Assembly: GCF_001039355.2 (NCBI RefSeq)
Contig: NW_019774069.1
Span: forward strand, 7,373 to 71,372
Length of the DNA: 64,000 nt
Source: Lingula anatina
Lineage: Eukaryota; Brachiopoda; Lingulata; Lingulida; Lingulidae
Reading direction: 5' to 3'
In this document: positions 47,383-60,300 of the stretch, piece after piece
Layout: every line of letters starts with the position of its first letter
Position numbering within the stretch: position 1 is the stretch's first letter
Program-made: the position numbers and the translations under genes
Notes under the pieces: generated by a model
Seen by the model: the letters and a program-made list of their open reading frames with translations, nothing else
What the model was told of the DNA's origin: nothing
Databases searched by the model: none

Positions 47383-48046
47383 CTACCATGACCTGTATAC
47401 TTCATCACCTTTATGGGCCAAAAGCAATTTCTTTACTTCTGGTGGTGGATTTAATCCATGTTTTTCTGCTCTCTCCCATCTTTCGAGGCGAGTTACACCT
47501 ACATATTTATCGTGACAATAATGATTGAAAATGTTTAACATTTGTAAAATATTTATATTCCAAATATATGAAATCAATCTATTAAGTATGTTTAAAAAGG
47601 TTGTTTGTAAACAAGAGTTTATATAATAGAAAATACAGTTTAAGTTTAAAGACATCATGTTTGGCTGAGGTACTTTTCCTTGACACTTCTGTATATTTGT
47701 AGACACCAAGAATTTGATACTGTAAGGGCATTTACCTGTACAGGGACCAAATTTGAAATCCAGGTCAAACTTGGTGAGGCTTTCCAACTCTTTTGCAGCT
47801 TGGTCATTATTTTTTGCCGCCTGAGTGCCTGCAAAAATAATTACATTTACTTAATAGTCAAAATGATTAGACTAAAATGTGGCCATGCCCGTACATTGTA
47901 ATTTTAATTTAGAAGTAGAAATATCGCTTTCACTTCAGACTTTCGATTTTACAACACTTACTAGTGCTAGTGCTTTTCTTATCGGCAGTGGAACTAGAGG
48001 CCTTTTTGGAGTGTGGAAAATAGCCGGTGATCTTCCTGTGTTCCAT
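47383..48046 (-). CDS. POLD4: DNA polymerase delta subunit 4 (p12)
   Basis: The smallest subunit of replicative DNA polymerase delta; it stabilises the complex and binds PCNA. Exons on the minus strand: 48046-47962, 47828-47736, 47498-47383, phases 1 and 1, giving 97 residues (human 107). The N-terminus HRKITGYF fits the PCNA-interacting (PIP) pattern, with Ile and Tyr-Phe in place and His where Gln is usual. The core reads LTKFDLDFKFGPCTG, spliced to VTRLERWERAEKHGLNPPPE, which are the conserved blocks of p12. It ends VYRSW, shorter than the human tail. The introns are only 133 and 237 bases. It is head-to-head with TBL2. Confidence 0.92.
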
Positions 48047-48218
48047 TTTGCAATATCAGCGATTCTTATGAGGTGTTTTTATATATGTGCTTTTCGTTTG
48101 AATTTTTCACGTCCAGGCCTGTCAATGTTTACATCTTTCTGTCGACCAATCATTTCAAGGCAGGGCTGTAAGTAGGTCATTGAATTCCCGCGTGGTGCCA
48201 CGTAATTTAGAAGTTGAC
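48047..48218. promoter_or_regulatory. Probable bidirectional promoter between POLD4 and TBL2
   Basis: Only 172 bases separate the two start codons. The interval holds a CCAAT box (near 48145) and, 17 bases before the TBL2 ATG, the inverted pair CGTGG-TG-CCACG (48191-48202). There is no convincing TATA box apart from TATATAT-like bases near 48078. Shared regulation is inferred from spacing. Confidence 0.55.
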
Positions 48219-51200
48219 ATGGCCGACGGTGAAGAGCCCTTGCCGGTAGTCGCCGTGACTGCAGCGGTAGGAGCTGTAATCATGCTTGTTGTATTGCTGT
48301 GCAATGTCTTGAAAAAAGATAAGAAGGATACAGAAGAGGCTGGTAAGTTTGGTGTTAGTACCATCTGTCCTTGTTAAGTAAATTTGCAAATGGCTGTTAA
48401 TATTCTTACAATTTTGAGATTTACAGTACATGTACACTTGGGCTCTGTTCTCACAACTTTTAGATCGATCTATCACCGCGGGGAGTCTCACTAGATTACT
48501 GTCAGATAATCCCCCTTAAGTGTCCGTCCCCACCTACTACAAGCTTTAAGGGGTAATTAACTTTCGTGTCCGCCCGGCTGACAGCTATTTAGCGTGAACC
48601 CCCAGGGAGTTAGGTCGATCCAATGTAGGTCGATCTAATCTATGAGAATGGGGTGTAACATTCACGATAAATCTATAGATTCTTTTACCACTACTCCGCT
48701 CTGAAGAAGAGACTTGAGCAGAGGACACAATTGGATCCATGGTTTCATTGGAAAGTAGGGGTGAGGTGCCGTAGGTGGAGCTTGGGCGAGGGGGGAGGGT
48801 GTAAGCCAGTGTCCTGAGATTACTGATAACAATATCCAGAATGTGATCTACTTTGAATATGACATTGTTTCAGTTTTCTTCATCCTATGCCTAATCCCCA
48901 TAATAAAACTAAATTTTACTAAGTATCCAATGCAGAAGAAAGTCCTGTAGAAAGTGTAGTATCAATTAAGTGTAAGGGTGCTACTGAGGTAAAAGTCTGT
49001 GTATACTTACTGAGGTACTAGTAAGTCAGTTATCTTCATCATTACTTCTCATTTCACATGTCAGTCTCTGCTGTAAGTCCCCTTTTTTTGTGACAATCTG
49101 TTTTAATGGCTACACAAATGTAAGTAAATACTATTAATGCCTTTGACTCAGTGCCCCTTCTTCAAAGAATAATTTATTTATTTTAGCTGGAGAAGAAGAG
49201 CCACCACAAGACACCAAACAAGATGCCAGCAATAAAGCAAAAAAGCAAAAAGCCATTCAAAGACCTAAGAAAGAATCAAGGGTTGCCTTCACCCACCCAT
49301 GGTTGTCAACCTCTCTAAAAGGACACAGTGCTCCCATACTTGGGATGGATTTCAGTCCCAATGGGAAATACTTAGCTTCCTGTTCAGATGGTTAGTCAAC
49401 AGTTGTGTTCTTGCAGGTTTTAAAGTCAAAATTATTTGTTTGAGTGTAACATTAGCCAAGAATATATTCTGAAAATCAGTGCGAGATGTTGTCTGTGCTT
49501 TGTGTTGTGCTGCTAGTTTGAATATTATTGCCAAATAATTGACTAAATATTTTTTCTTTTCAATTTTAGACAGAGTGATACTTATTTGGAGTGTGAAAGA
49601 ATTTTCTCAAAAGGAACACAAGTTAGTAAAAATGCATTCTGACAAGCATTTATTTTTGTATTTATTATTTCACTAATTCTAAGTGCACTATAATATGTAC
49701 CAAAGAGGTATTTTCAAAAGGAAATAATTGTATGATTTTTGTAAATATTTTTGTCCCTCGACCAAAACAGTTTGGAAACATCATGATTTTGAGTAATTAT
49801 AAAATAAACATCTGAGCTAAGGAAAATATTTTAACCAAATATTGATGGATAATGCACCTACCATTCATTACTTTTTGAAATTTTGCCAGGAAAGGAACTG
49901 TGAATTACAGCAACATTTATGAATTTCATTTTCACAAATCGTGCAAATGGAGTGAATAAGTCTGAAGTTTGCAGTTTTAGCAAGTCTTGACTATAAACAG
50001 CAAAAATCTTTATTTTAAGCATACAGTATGAACTTTTTTGACAGAATGAATATAAGTGTAAAAGTAATTCCTGGGTTAAATATTAACATTCAGCGCATTA
50101 AAGTCGCAATGGCAAAGAAAAACATTATAATTTTAGATCACATGCAGACACTTATAATGTTGACTAGTTGTATTTCCATGTGAAAGTGAAAGCTACATGA
50201 AAATATATATTTGGGTTGAAAGTGTATTGATTACAGAAATGAACAATTATTTCTTATTATGTAGAAAAGTATTGTCCATGAGATTAGAATTCCTTCAGGT
50301 AGAATATTTTGCAGCTTTAATTCAAACTCTGAGCCGGTTTGAAATGTAAAATAATCTAAATGATATTATGTATGTTTTATTTGCAGATCCATCCGTGTAA
50401 ATGTAGAACTGGATCACAGTACACAAATAAAATTTAGTCCCGATTCCAAGTAGGTATTTGCATTTTAAACAAAAAATACCCAAATGGCCAGTAGTGTTTG
50501 GTGTCAGGCTTGTCAAACTGCACAATATCATGTATTTTTGAAATGCAAAAGATATGTCTTGGCTGGTGTAAAAACAAATAAACTAAGTAGATGTATTTTG
50601 TTTGGATGGACAACTTTCTTTCTTTTTTTTTTTCAAGATATTTATCATTATTGTAAAACCTTTATTGGATGAATTCTCATTAGTCACTTCAGTTCCAGTT
50701 GGGAAATTGTATGTTTCATTGCCATTTTCATAAAAATTGATCTGTGTCTGATGTGATATGTCTGATATGACCTATATTTTCAGAGCATTCATAACAAGTT
50801 TGTTTGTCTCGAATACTGTAAGAGTGTTTAAGATAGGCAAGAAACCAGATGGGTCTCCTGGCAATGTTACCGCAGTATTAGATTTTCCAAAGGTAATGGT
50901 AATAAACTATTTCACATTTACATTATATTTTGTTGTTTTGTTTTTTAAATGATATTTAGTAGAATTTATCAAATAAATTAATAATTATGTAAATCTTACA
51001 AGTGTCACATGAAATATTTTGTGATGATAGATTATCACCACATTTTGAACAATATTTTTGTTTGGTCTGTTTGTACACATTTTTTTCTATTGCTATTTTA
51101 TGTCAATTTCAGAAACATGATGCAGACATATTAAGCATTGGTATCTCTAGCTCAGGGAAGTTCATTATGACCTGCTACAAAGACACAACTATGACAATAT

Positions 51201-53477
51201 GGGACTTAAAAGGTGGGACCTACATGGTATAAATGCCATTTTGTTAATTGTGGGTCAGAGTATGTTTTGAGTGTACAACACCGGATAATAAACTTTTACT
51301 TGAGAATATATTCATAGTGAGCTTCTTGAATACAAAGTAAATGTGCAACTGTGCACAATATGTGAGAAATTAAGATTTTATACATTTATTCAGGGATCTA
51401 AAGAAGGAAAATATGCTGTAAAAGGAGCTTTACATATTATAAATGTTATTATGTAGTAAAGAGAATTAAAATGTTATTACTTTTATAAGCAGTAGCCAAT
51501 TTTTGTTTGTTTCGGAAACGGTGATTTTTTAAAAAGGTTGATTATGTTTCAGGTGAAGTTCTTGCCACTATTGACACCCACCAGATGACCAATGCCCATG
51601 GTGCTGTATCCCCATGTGGAAGATTTGTAGCTTCATCAGGTAAATCATTTCTCACCATAAACCACTGAAGTGATAATACAATATTACCGAACAGGTTTTT
51701 GTAAGGCTACGTAAATATTGAATTAAAAAAATATTATTTTTTGCCCTGGTTAGTGCCCAAAGCAGATAACCCCCACAATCCTGTTGATTTGTTTTTAAGA
51801 GCAATTTTTTGGTTGTGATCATGTTGCTATCAGGCTGTTAGTTAACAGTTTAACATACATGATCTATCTTTTGAATTGAGCATATCCTCATACCTGTACT
51901 AATAGTGCTAATAAATGAAAATGGATCTTAGAACATTGTTTTCAAAATTATACTAGGTTTCACACCAGATGTGAAAGTTTGGGAAGTTTGTTTTGACAAA
52001 TCTGGCAATTTTAGAGAGGTGACTCGAGCCTTTGAGTTGAAAGGTCACTCCTCAGGTGTCTACTCATTCTGCTTCAACAGTGATTCAAGAAGGTAAGTAT
52101 TAATTGTCTTTGTCTACCTTTGGATATAGTTAACAGCTTAAGTCCAGACAGTGACAAAAAAGACAATTTTGTTATTGGAAGGATTACAATTATACAAAGG
52201 TAGAGAGGTTTTGGCAACTGTATTTTTGACTTAGTTTTTATGAATTTAAGGTGGGTAACTGTACACCAACATTTTAAGGTGTCTTTTGTCAAAAGCAATT
52301 TCATTTATTAGTTAAGCTGATAATTATTTATTTCATCAAGTAACGTTTCTTTTGTATAACAATATTTTGTAGGATGGCTACAGTGTCCAAGGACGGTACC
52401 TGGAAGCTATGGGATACAGATAGTAAGTGTTTGGAATTTGGTATATTGTTTGAAACTCCGAAACTTTCACCGCCATCATCAAAGCCAAAGCGATAGATAC
52501 CAAAGAATTGTACCAATTTATAAAGAAATCTAGATAAGATATTATCTTAGCTGCAGGAAAGGATAGGACTTCTTTCATTTGTTTTCATGTATTGATAAAT
52601 GCTTCATAATTTTATTTTCACCTTAGTGGTAAAATATTTGCCCTCTCTAAGTGTATTGATTCAATCTGAAATAATTTTAATACAGTTGAATACCAAAAGA
52701 ACCAAGACCCATATCTCCTCAAGACTGGTCAGCTAGGCTTCACCACACCATCATTGGTCAGTTTGTCACCAGATGGCAGGACAGTAGCAGTGGCCCATGG
52801 CAACAGCCTCCAGATATTTAATGGTATCACAGGAGTGCTAGGAAAAGCTATAGAGGATATTCACCATGGTGAGAGGGCCTTTTTTATTTATTGTCAGTCT
52901 TGTGTTTCCAAAGAAGAATTGCAATTTTGAGAAAATTGATATATTCATACTCTTCTTGGATTTCCCAAATATTTAACCTTAGAGTCGATTTTATAGCTGG
53001 TTGAATACATAATTGGAATTAATTCAGGTATTGTTTTCAGAGCCAATAAAAGCCTTAGGTTTTGATACCAATAACAAGTATTTGGTGACAACTGGTGACA
53101 AGCATATCCACGTTTTCCACAATGTTATTGGCTATCAAGCCACTGTCGATGACCTTGTAGAAAAGAAGCAAAAGGCTAAAAATAGTTCACTTAAAGAAAG
53201 AATCCAGGAACAGATAGATACAGCTAAGTATGTGGAGTTTTGGTTTTTATATCAAATAAGAGTAGTGAGGCATCTTCTTTTTCTTGTTATGGTAACTTTT
53301 TCTTGTATCATTCAGATGATGTTGATAAAATGATTATTTAGTCTGCAGATTTTTAAAATATATGTATCAAGAGATGTGTGTTGGCATATAATTCAAATTG
53401 TTGATTCAGACGTAATGATGTTTCTTTTTGTATTTCATTACAGAACAGCACTGAAATCTCTTGGCTTGGAGAGCTAA
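48219..53477 (+). CDS. TBL2: Transducin beta-like protein 2 (ER-anchored WD40 protein)
   Basis: An ER membrane WD40 protein; the human protein associates with PERK in the stress response. Exons: 48219-48342, 49187-49390, 49570-49621, 50387-50449, 50784-50892, 51113-51212, 51553-51639, 51957-52092, 52373-52422, 52686-52868, 53041-53227, 53444-53477. All twelve phase-match and give 442 residues (human 447). The N-terminus has one hydrophobic anchor (about 9-29), then a Lys-rich stretch. WD repeats begin at LKGHSAPILGMDFSPNGKYL. The diagnostic blocks are HGAVSPCGRFVASSGFTPDV, KVWEVCFDKSGNF, FELKGHSSGVYSF and MATVSKDGTWKLWDTD. The C-terminus is a short helix ending ALKSLGLES. Some donors are GTTAGT. 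Polyadenylation signals AATAAA lie at 53624 and 53793. Confidence 0.95.
48440..48655. mobile_element. Second copy of the GATCGATC miniature transposon, in TBL2 intron 1
   Basis: It matches 45094-45308 across its length, including TTTTAGATCGATCTAT, GGGGAGTCTCACTAGATTAC and TTTAGCGTGAACCCCCAG. Its termini are more degraded and I see no perfect target duplication. Confidence 0.75.
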
Positions 53478-55408
53478 CGTGCGGCCAAAACCAAGTAATG
53501 CCAGTCTATGCAACAAATACTTGAGAGCCTAACTGAATATTTTTTTCTAGACTGCTAGCATTTTCTTTTTTTGTCCTTGGTTTTGATGTTTGAATTTAAT
53601 TTGCATCTTTAAGTATGGCATATAATAAAAATGTTTTGTTCCTTAATATAAGCAAGAATATAAGTCATTCTTGAACTTCTGTCAAGCTGTATGCAGACAT
53701 TTTTAACAGAATTTAATGGACTGTGGGTATTAATTCACATTCAACTTGAGAGTAATAATGTTTTTCCGAGTAGAAAATGACATTTAATAGACAATAAAGA
53801 TCAATTTTTTTTCAATATGTTATGTATTCTTCCAACAAAACATTTATATAAAACAATGAACTTGCTTTAAAACCAGCATATGTGTGACAAGAATGTACAA
53901 ATACAATAAGCTCTTCTATATTTAAACTTAACTGTGAATCAAGCAGTCCTTAACTGGAAAGAAATTCTGCACCTTTAATACTGAAGCTTATTACATTAAA
54001 TGAAATAGTATTTACAATTTCACAAGTCGCAATTGTGGCCAAGCCAGATGCCTAACCCTAAACATACAATCCACATCTTCCTACAACCTCCCATACATTT
54101 TAATCAACAACATTGCACACAAACATTTCAGTAGTTCAATTTTCACTCAAATCATCAAATATGCTTCGGTTTGATATAAGCTTGTGGTGATGTCAATGCC
54201 TCCATGTAGTCTACTAAACATTTACTGTTACAAACAGCAGACAGACAACACAATCTCATGCTACATGCACACTGTCAACAGTTTGTAACTAATGGCAACC
54301 ATAAACTTCCAAGTGTCTGGTTATGAAATTTCTTCCACATATTTATTAAATAGGGCAGTAGTCAAAAATAACATTTATAGCCCTAAATGCAGTAGTTCAG
54401 ATATAGATTTGGGTAAGGGCAGATGACATTTAATGCTGTTTCATTGGAAATCTACCAAATTAGAAAAATATCTACCCAATGTATGACAAAAAGTACAAAA
54501 AGAAAAGACTGCCTTTAGTCTTGTTTGAAATCTCATTAGAGATGATGATGACAGAGAACAGTTGGTTACTTCCAGTTAAAAGTAATTAGTGCATACACAG
54601 CATGCAAATATTTCTAGTAAATGATCTGATAAAATGCTAAAGTTAACATTGCATGTTATAGTATAATCTATTCATCAGCTGTAATGTCAAAAAAAATGGC
54701 TGTACGTTTTTATTCTTTTTACTAACATGTAGCAGAGGAACTACTTACTAACAAACACTAATATCATTGTTCAATACAGGTAACAAAAACATCACTGAAC
54801 AACTAAGCTGGATTATCTTGCAATTAGTTTTGCTTAGCTTAACTTTTGAAGGCCCCATAACTAACTGATTCTGTCCAAGAATGTCTTAGTTTATACTGCA
54901 AAACACCTAAATAAGTGTATAGTATCACAGTAAATAGTGCTAATAGTTTTGCAGATTAATCTAAAAGTCACAGCCAGTTAGACATAAAAGAAAGAACATT
55001 TTTACTTACAAAGTGAAGCACTCTGACTGATTCCCATGCATTCACAATCCTTCAGAATGACAGCTAAAATGTTTAATTGTGACTAGTATGTTTGCTACTG
55101 CCATCTTTACAAGCCGCACAACTACTCCAAACACAACTTCTTACACTGGATAAAAGAAAGAATGTACAATTCTCTCTTGATAGCACATATTAACGTTGAT
55201 CTGAAAATTCTACATTAAATGTAAGATTTCCACAGAAGCTGCCTGATAAGGCTCTTGAAGTTTTTAAGAAAATCAGCAACCAGGGTCATGTTTGCTATGA
55301 AGGTATCAAAGATGTCATACTATGGAGAGGGTGGCATGAAAACTTTATCCCTAGATAATATCTTTTCAAGGGTGGGGGTTTAAAAGTTGTGCCTGTGGAC
55401 CATTTCCG
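53478..55408. other. Convergent 3' region between TBL2 and rabaptin
   Basis: The interval holds the 3'UTRs of the two converging genes. TBL2 signals are at 53624 and 53793; a minus-strand AATAAA near 54702-54707 could end the rabaptin transcript. No coding exon seen. Confidence 0.5.
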
Positions 55409-57330
55409 CTATGAAGGGGGTGGTTCTGTGCTGAAGAATGGTGTGGCATCCTTCACCAGTATGGTGTGACACACATCACATACTTTGGACTGTCTAAGGT
55501 TTGGTCCACTGACCACAGTCTTTGCTGTGCAATCTGAACAGAATATCCTACCACAGTGCCGACAATGATGCTAGAAAATAAATACACCATTTTCTAGATG
55601 ATTACTGCAAATAAGAGTATTTATAAAGATATTATCTTAATTTAATGTGCATGCACAATGTTTTGACTTTTTGAGCTGTTTGTAAATGTTAAAAAATTAC
55701 TTTCACTAAATGTTAAGTCTAGGTAAAGAGGACAAAAAAAAAAAAACTGCAACCATTATGTATGAACTGACCTAACAGCTAAACTAGAAATAAAACCAGT
55801 AGTACCTTGCGCTTTGTTACAGAAAATGGCTGGCTGCATCCAGTGCATTCATCTGTGTCCTCCTCATGTTGCCACCGCACTTCATTTTCACTCTGTCGGA
55901 TTTTCTCTAACTGAATCTACCATAAATGAATGAAACTGATGGTGTGTGGGAAAAATTGTCCACAGAGAAAAAAGTTGGCATTTTCTACTGTCCAATAAAT
56001 CAAACAAATCAAACAACCAAATCAAATCAACACAAACACCAAAAGGGTATTATTATTGCAAACTAATACCAAAATAATTTAAAATTGATTCCTTTGAGCA
56101 TTTAATTTTAATTTATTACAACACAGCTAATGATCAATTAAAATATCTTTGAAAAATTGTAAAATGTGTAAAAGAGCTAACATACCTGTAGTGATTGTGA
56201 AAGTTTGACAAAATCCCTCTGTACTGCTTCACTGTTATCAAGGTCAACTTGAAGGGATGAGACTTTTGATCTTGCTTTCATTAAGTCTTCTTCTAATTTA
56301 GTCTAAAAGTGATTTTTTTTACAGTGAAACCAATATCATGAGTAGACAAATTAATATCAACACATTTTTCTTAGTGATTCCATTTTTCTGGTGTTAATTA
56401 AACAAAATAAATTCATTATCCAACCACATATTCTAAGTTGTCAATGGCATACATTTTTTTTTACTGATGATCCTTTGCCTTCCGGTTCTATTGTTAATAA
56501 CATGATGAACAAGGTAGTTAGTAAGCTAAAATATTGAAAACCCTATTGGTTAAAAAAAGAAAATTTCTAAAGAGATTAAACTACTTCTTCATCTATGAAG
56601 TAATAGGCTATGAACCTCCTCTTCAAATCCTTCATCACATGACTGAATTGCCATTGTGATTCTTTTCACCTCACACGATAAAGAGACAATAAAAATCCCA
56701 TTTTATCAAACCTTTATCATCACATCTACTCACCATTTTGGTATTCTGTTCTGCTAGCTGGCTTTGAAGGCCACTAATCAACTGTGAAGACTTTGCCTGG
56801 CTTGATTTGAGCTGAGACTCGACTTCTTTTAACTTGGCCTCTAAGTCTAACCTCACTTTTGACTCCCGCTCCAGTTCTGATTTGACACTTTGTAATAGTG
56901 CTAAAATTAAAAGAGATTGAAAAGTGACTCATTTGATATACATACCTAAATATGACTAGTATAATCTGCCATCCTGCAACCAAGCTCTCTAAAATGCAGA
57001 TAACTCAAAGAAGAAACTTTTTTTAATATTAATGTTGTAAAAAAACCTCATTGAAAAGTACAATAGGCCAAACAGACAGACAATCTGATTCCAGAAACTC
57101 TGTTGCAATAGGGGTTAAATAAATAATATCAAATGTTTACCAAGCTGTTCTTGCAGAGAGTTGACTTCTCTAGACATCTCCTCCTCCACATTGGCCCTCT
57201 CCTGCTGCTCAGCCAGTATCTGGTCCTTCAGGAACATGATCTCACTCTTCAGGTTGTGTTCCACATGCTCCTTGGCCACCTTGGCTGCAATGATCTCTTC
57301 CTTATATTTCAGTAGAAGAAGCTGCATCTC
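55409..57330 (-). CDS. RABEP1/RABEP2: Rabaptin (RABEP1/2-like) with C-terminal FYVE zinc finger, 3' exons
   Basis: A Rab5 effector of early endosome fusion. Exons on the minus strand: 57330-57141, 56900-56734, 56302-56186, 55916-55806, 55570-55409 (248 residues). They encode coiled coil, with LLLKYKEEIIAAKVAKEHVE and LKSEIMFLKDQILAEQ, and the rabaptin block EAVQRDFVKLSQSLQIQLEK. The last two exons form a FYVE finger: Cys pairs CTGC, CRHC, CSDC, CDVC and the phosphoinositide motif KRKHHCRHCG. Human rabaptins end before this point; as I recall, insect rabaptin keeps a FYVE domain. The first exon has a strong acceptor (TTCTCCCAG), so upstream exons must exist, but none is recognisable between 57331 and 64000. 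Confidence 0.88.
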
Positions 57331-60300
57331 CTGGGAGAATGAGGGAGGAAAAGGGAAAATAACAATAAATAATAAATTGATATATAATATGGTGACAGAC
57401 TTGCTGAGAGCTACCAAAGATGAGGTAGGGATAGGCAGCCAACATCAGCCTTATGAAGCAGGGCACATGATAATGATTTAAATCAATGTTGTTTAGACAT
57501 TTCTTGTGTAGTATACATTTTGGCAAAACTACAAATATACATGGCCTTTTTGGGCAATGATTTCTTAGTCAGTACCATAGAAATATTACACAAGCTACTG
57601 AGTCAAATCAGCTATGTCCCATATGCAATGCCACAGTTGTGCTAAGTCAAATTCTATTGAGTTTAAGGGGATAAATAGCAAGTTTGTTGCATTTCTTTGT
57701 CAATCCAACAATCATTTTTTTTTTAATTCAAACAAATCTGGGTGAAATAAGATGTAAATTTTCATCCCTGGGCAAAAAATATCAAGTGTTTCTGCATACC
57801 ATAGTGTAATTGGTAAGTAAAATTACTATGATCTATAATCTTCAGTTCTTGTGTCCAGCAGTAATAATCAAGTTATGTTTAAACAGAAATTTATATTGCT
57901 CTGGTTCCCATTGGTTTATGTGTGCAATAAATCCTTGCTTAACTTTGGTCAAAATAAAAACCCACATGTTTAAGAGACTCTGCTGGTTCAAGTGAGGTGA
58001 ATTATTATGCACAACATGCTTCACTTTTGAAGAACAAACAATATGTACATATTAGAACACTACCTGTGAACAGACTGTGTAAATACAATGCTATAATACT
58101 ATTGAACCACATCCACATCATTGAAGGAGGTTGAAAATACTACAAATGCTATGTAAATTATCAAGCAAGAGGGAAATCTTAAATAACTTTTTTCCACAAA
58201 CCAATGAAAATAGCAAGTTCCTCCTTTATTGTGCTGGCAGCTGCAGCCCTACACCAGCATAACCTAAATTTGCAAATGATTAAACAATCACATGATTATC
58301 ATCAGAAATATTTAAAGAGCCTTTCAATTCAATAGCTATATAAAGGTCACATTTGCTTGTTTTTTTTCACATCACTCTCTGTAATACTTGTTATTGAGCT
58401 GAAAGGCAAGCATCAATAGTACCCATGCGCAGAACGTGAGGTCAATAAAGACTGAATAGGTAAACACAGCCTTCACAATTCCCGCCAGGCACACAGGGTT
58501 TGGGTATTAGGAGCCAGCAAAGAGCTACGGACTTCAGGGACATAGGTATGGCAAGTAAGTCGTGTCATGCTCTGATAGCTGCACACATTTATATTTGAAT
58601 GTAAGATTGATCTAGATTTGTAACAGCATATCGTTTTGCATGATCATTTTAATGAGAAATACAGATGTGAAGTGCCACGGTGTTAACAATCTTTTAAGTA
58701 TGTCAACACCTTAATCCATATAACTGGACACCCTTGATAACCTTTAAGTAAGATACACCTGTGAGGCTGTGAAATTATATTATTTACAGCTCAGTGCATG
58801 TGAAGTAGGTGCTTATAATGTCTGATATTACCAAGCAGGTTTTGATTAAGGCATTTATCTGGTGTTTTTCTACGACTGTTAGGTATGGTTTGATCATCAT
58901 AAGAAAAGCAATCCCTGACTTTCAATATCTGTGCAGCTTCTACTTAATACTGAAATTAAATACAGGATCCTTATGCAGGTAAAATAACAAAGTAACATTT
59001 AATATTTCTTTTCATCTGCATCTTATTGTATGTGAAATTAATGTGAAGCTTTATCCTATCAGTCATGATATATAAATTCTGATTTTGTGCCAAGGACACG
59101 CTCATGCTAAATACATTTATATACACACAAGGGGACCTGCAGACAGCCTTGGTAATTTGCATAGCACATTCAGGTACACATCCATAAATTTCAAATGTTA
59201 ACTGTGAATATACCTTTTTTTTTTATTATTATTAAACGAGCACATGCACTATGAAAATATTAGTCATATGTGTTGTGATACAAACAGCTGGCAGTCACAT
59301 TTTATTATTTATTTAGTATACATTTTAATCAGTAGCACATGTACATATGAGAGAGAGAGAGTTTATATTAACAGGTTATCAAATATGTCATTTTAGGAGC
59401 TTAATCCTTCAGCTTTTTATTAGTACGTACCAAAGTACATAATATTCCAGTATAACTATAAACAGGAGACAGATTTATCAGTTGCTAGGCCCAACTGATA
59501 GTTTATTTAAAAATTATGTGTATCCTGTTACACACAGGTACAGGATACCAAGTAATTGCCAAGCATGATTATTTAGTGCCATTCAACAGGGACACAAAAG
59601 GAATTATTCAATATTACACTTAGTCTCACACCTTAGTGTAAAATCAAGTGAGATTTTGAAGATTTTGAAGGAGAGGAGGATCAGAAGCATTAAGTGAGTG
59701 TGGTGCAGTTACAAATAAAAGCTGTCATTACTATATATATATATATATTTATTGTTTTCTCAAGTTTTGCTGAATTACAATCTGTAGTGCACCAGTATAA
59801 ATTCATCATCTTTTGGTTGTCACATTTAGGACTCATAGATTTTCACACTTACTACTAAAAGTTGGCTCAACTTCATGCAGAATTTCATATTCTCACATGT
59901 TTTCCATGTCTTGTATGATGTTACACAGTGCTGTAGGCCTAATTTTGTGCTATCTCAGATAATTCCCCTTCAATATTATCACCTCACTTCTTGGAATTAT
60001 GAGATAAGTGTTTCCTGGTACCAGTGAATATTAATATTAGAACAAGTGGAACAGAATCAGGGATGTACCATGCAGAACGTGTTATCACTAAAAACAGGCA
60101 TTTAAACTTATTTGACCTCAAGCACTGCTCACACTTCTATGATAACTAGGTTAACTTGTGGCTGTGTCCGCTGAATTAGGCAGGAGCCTTCCAACATTCA
60201 GCTTGTCCTGTATTAGCACCATATTCAAGTGTTTTTACCTGTCTGGGTTTTAGATTAGTGCCTGGGACTGACAGATAAGATTTGGTGAAAGTGACACTTT

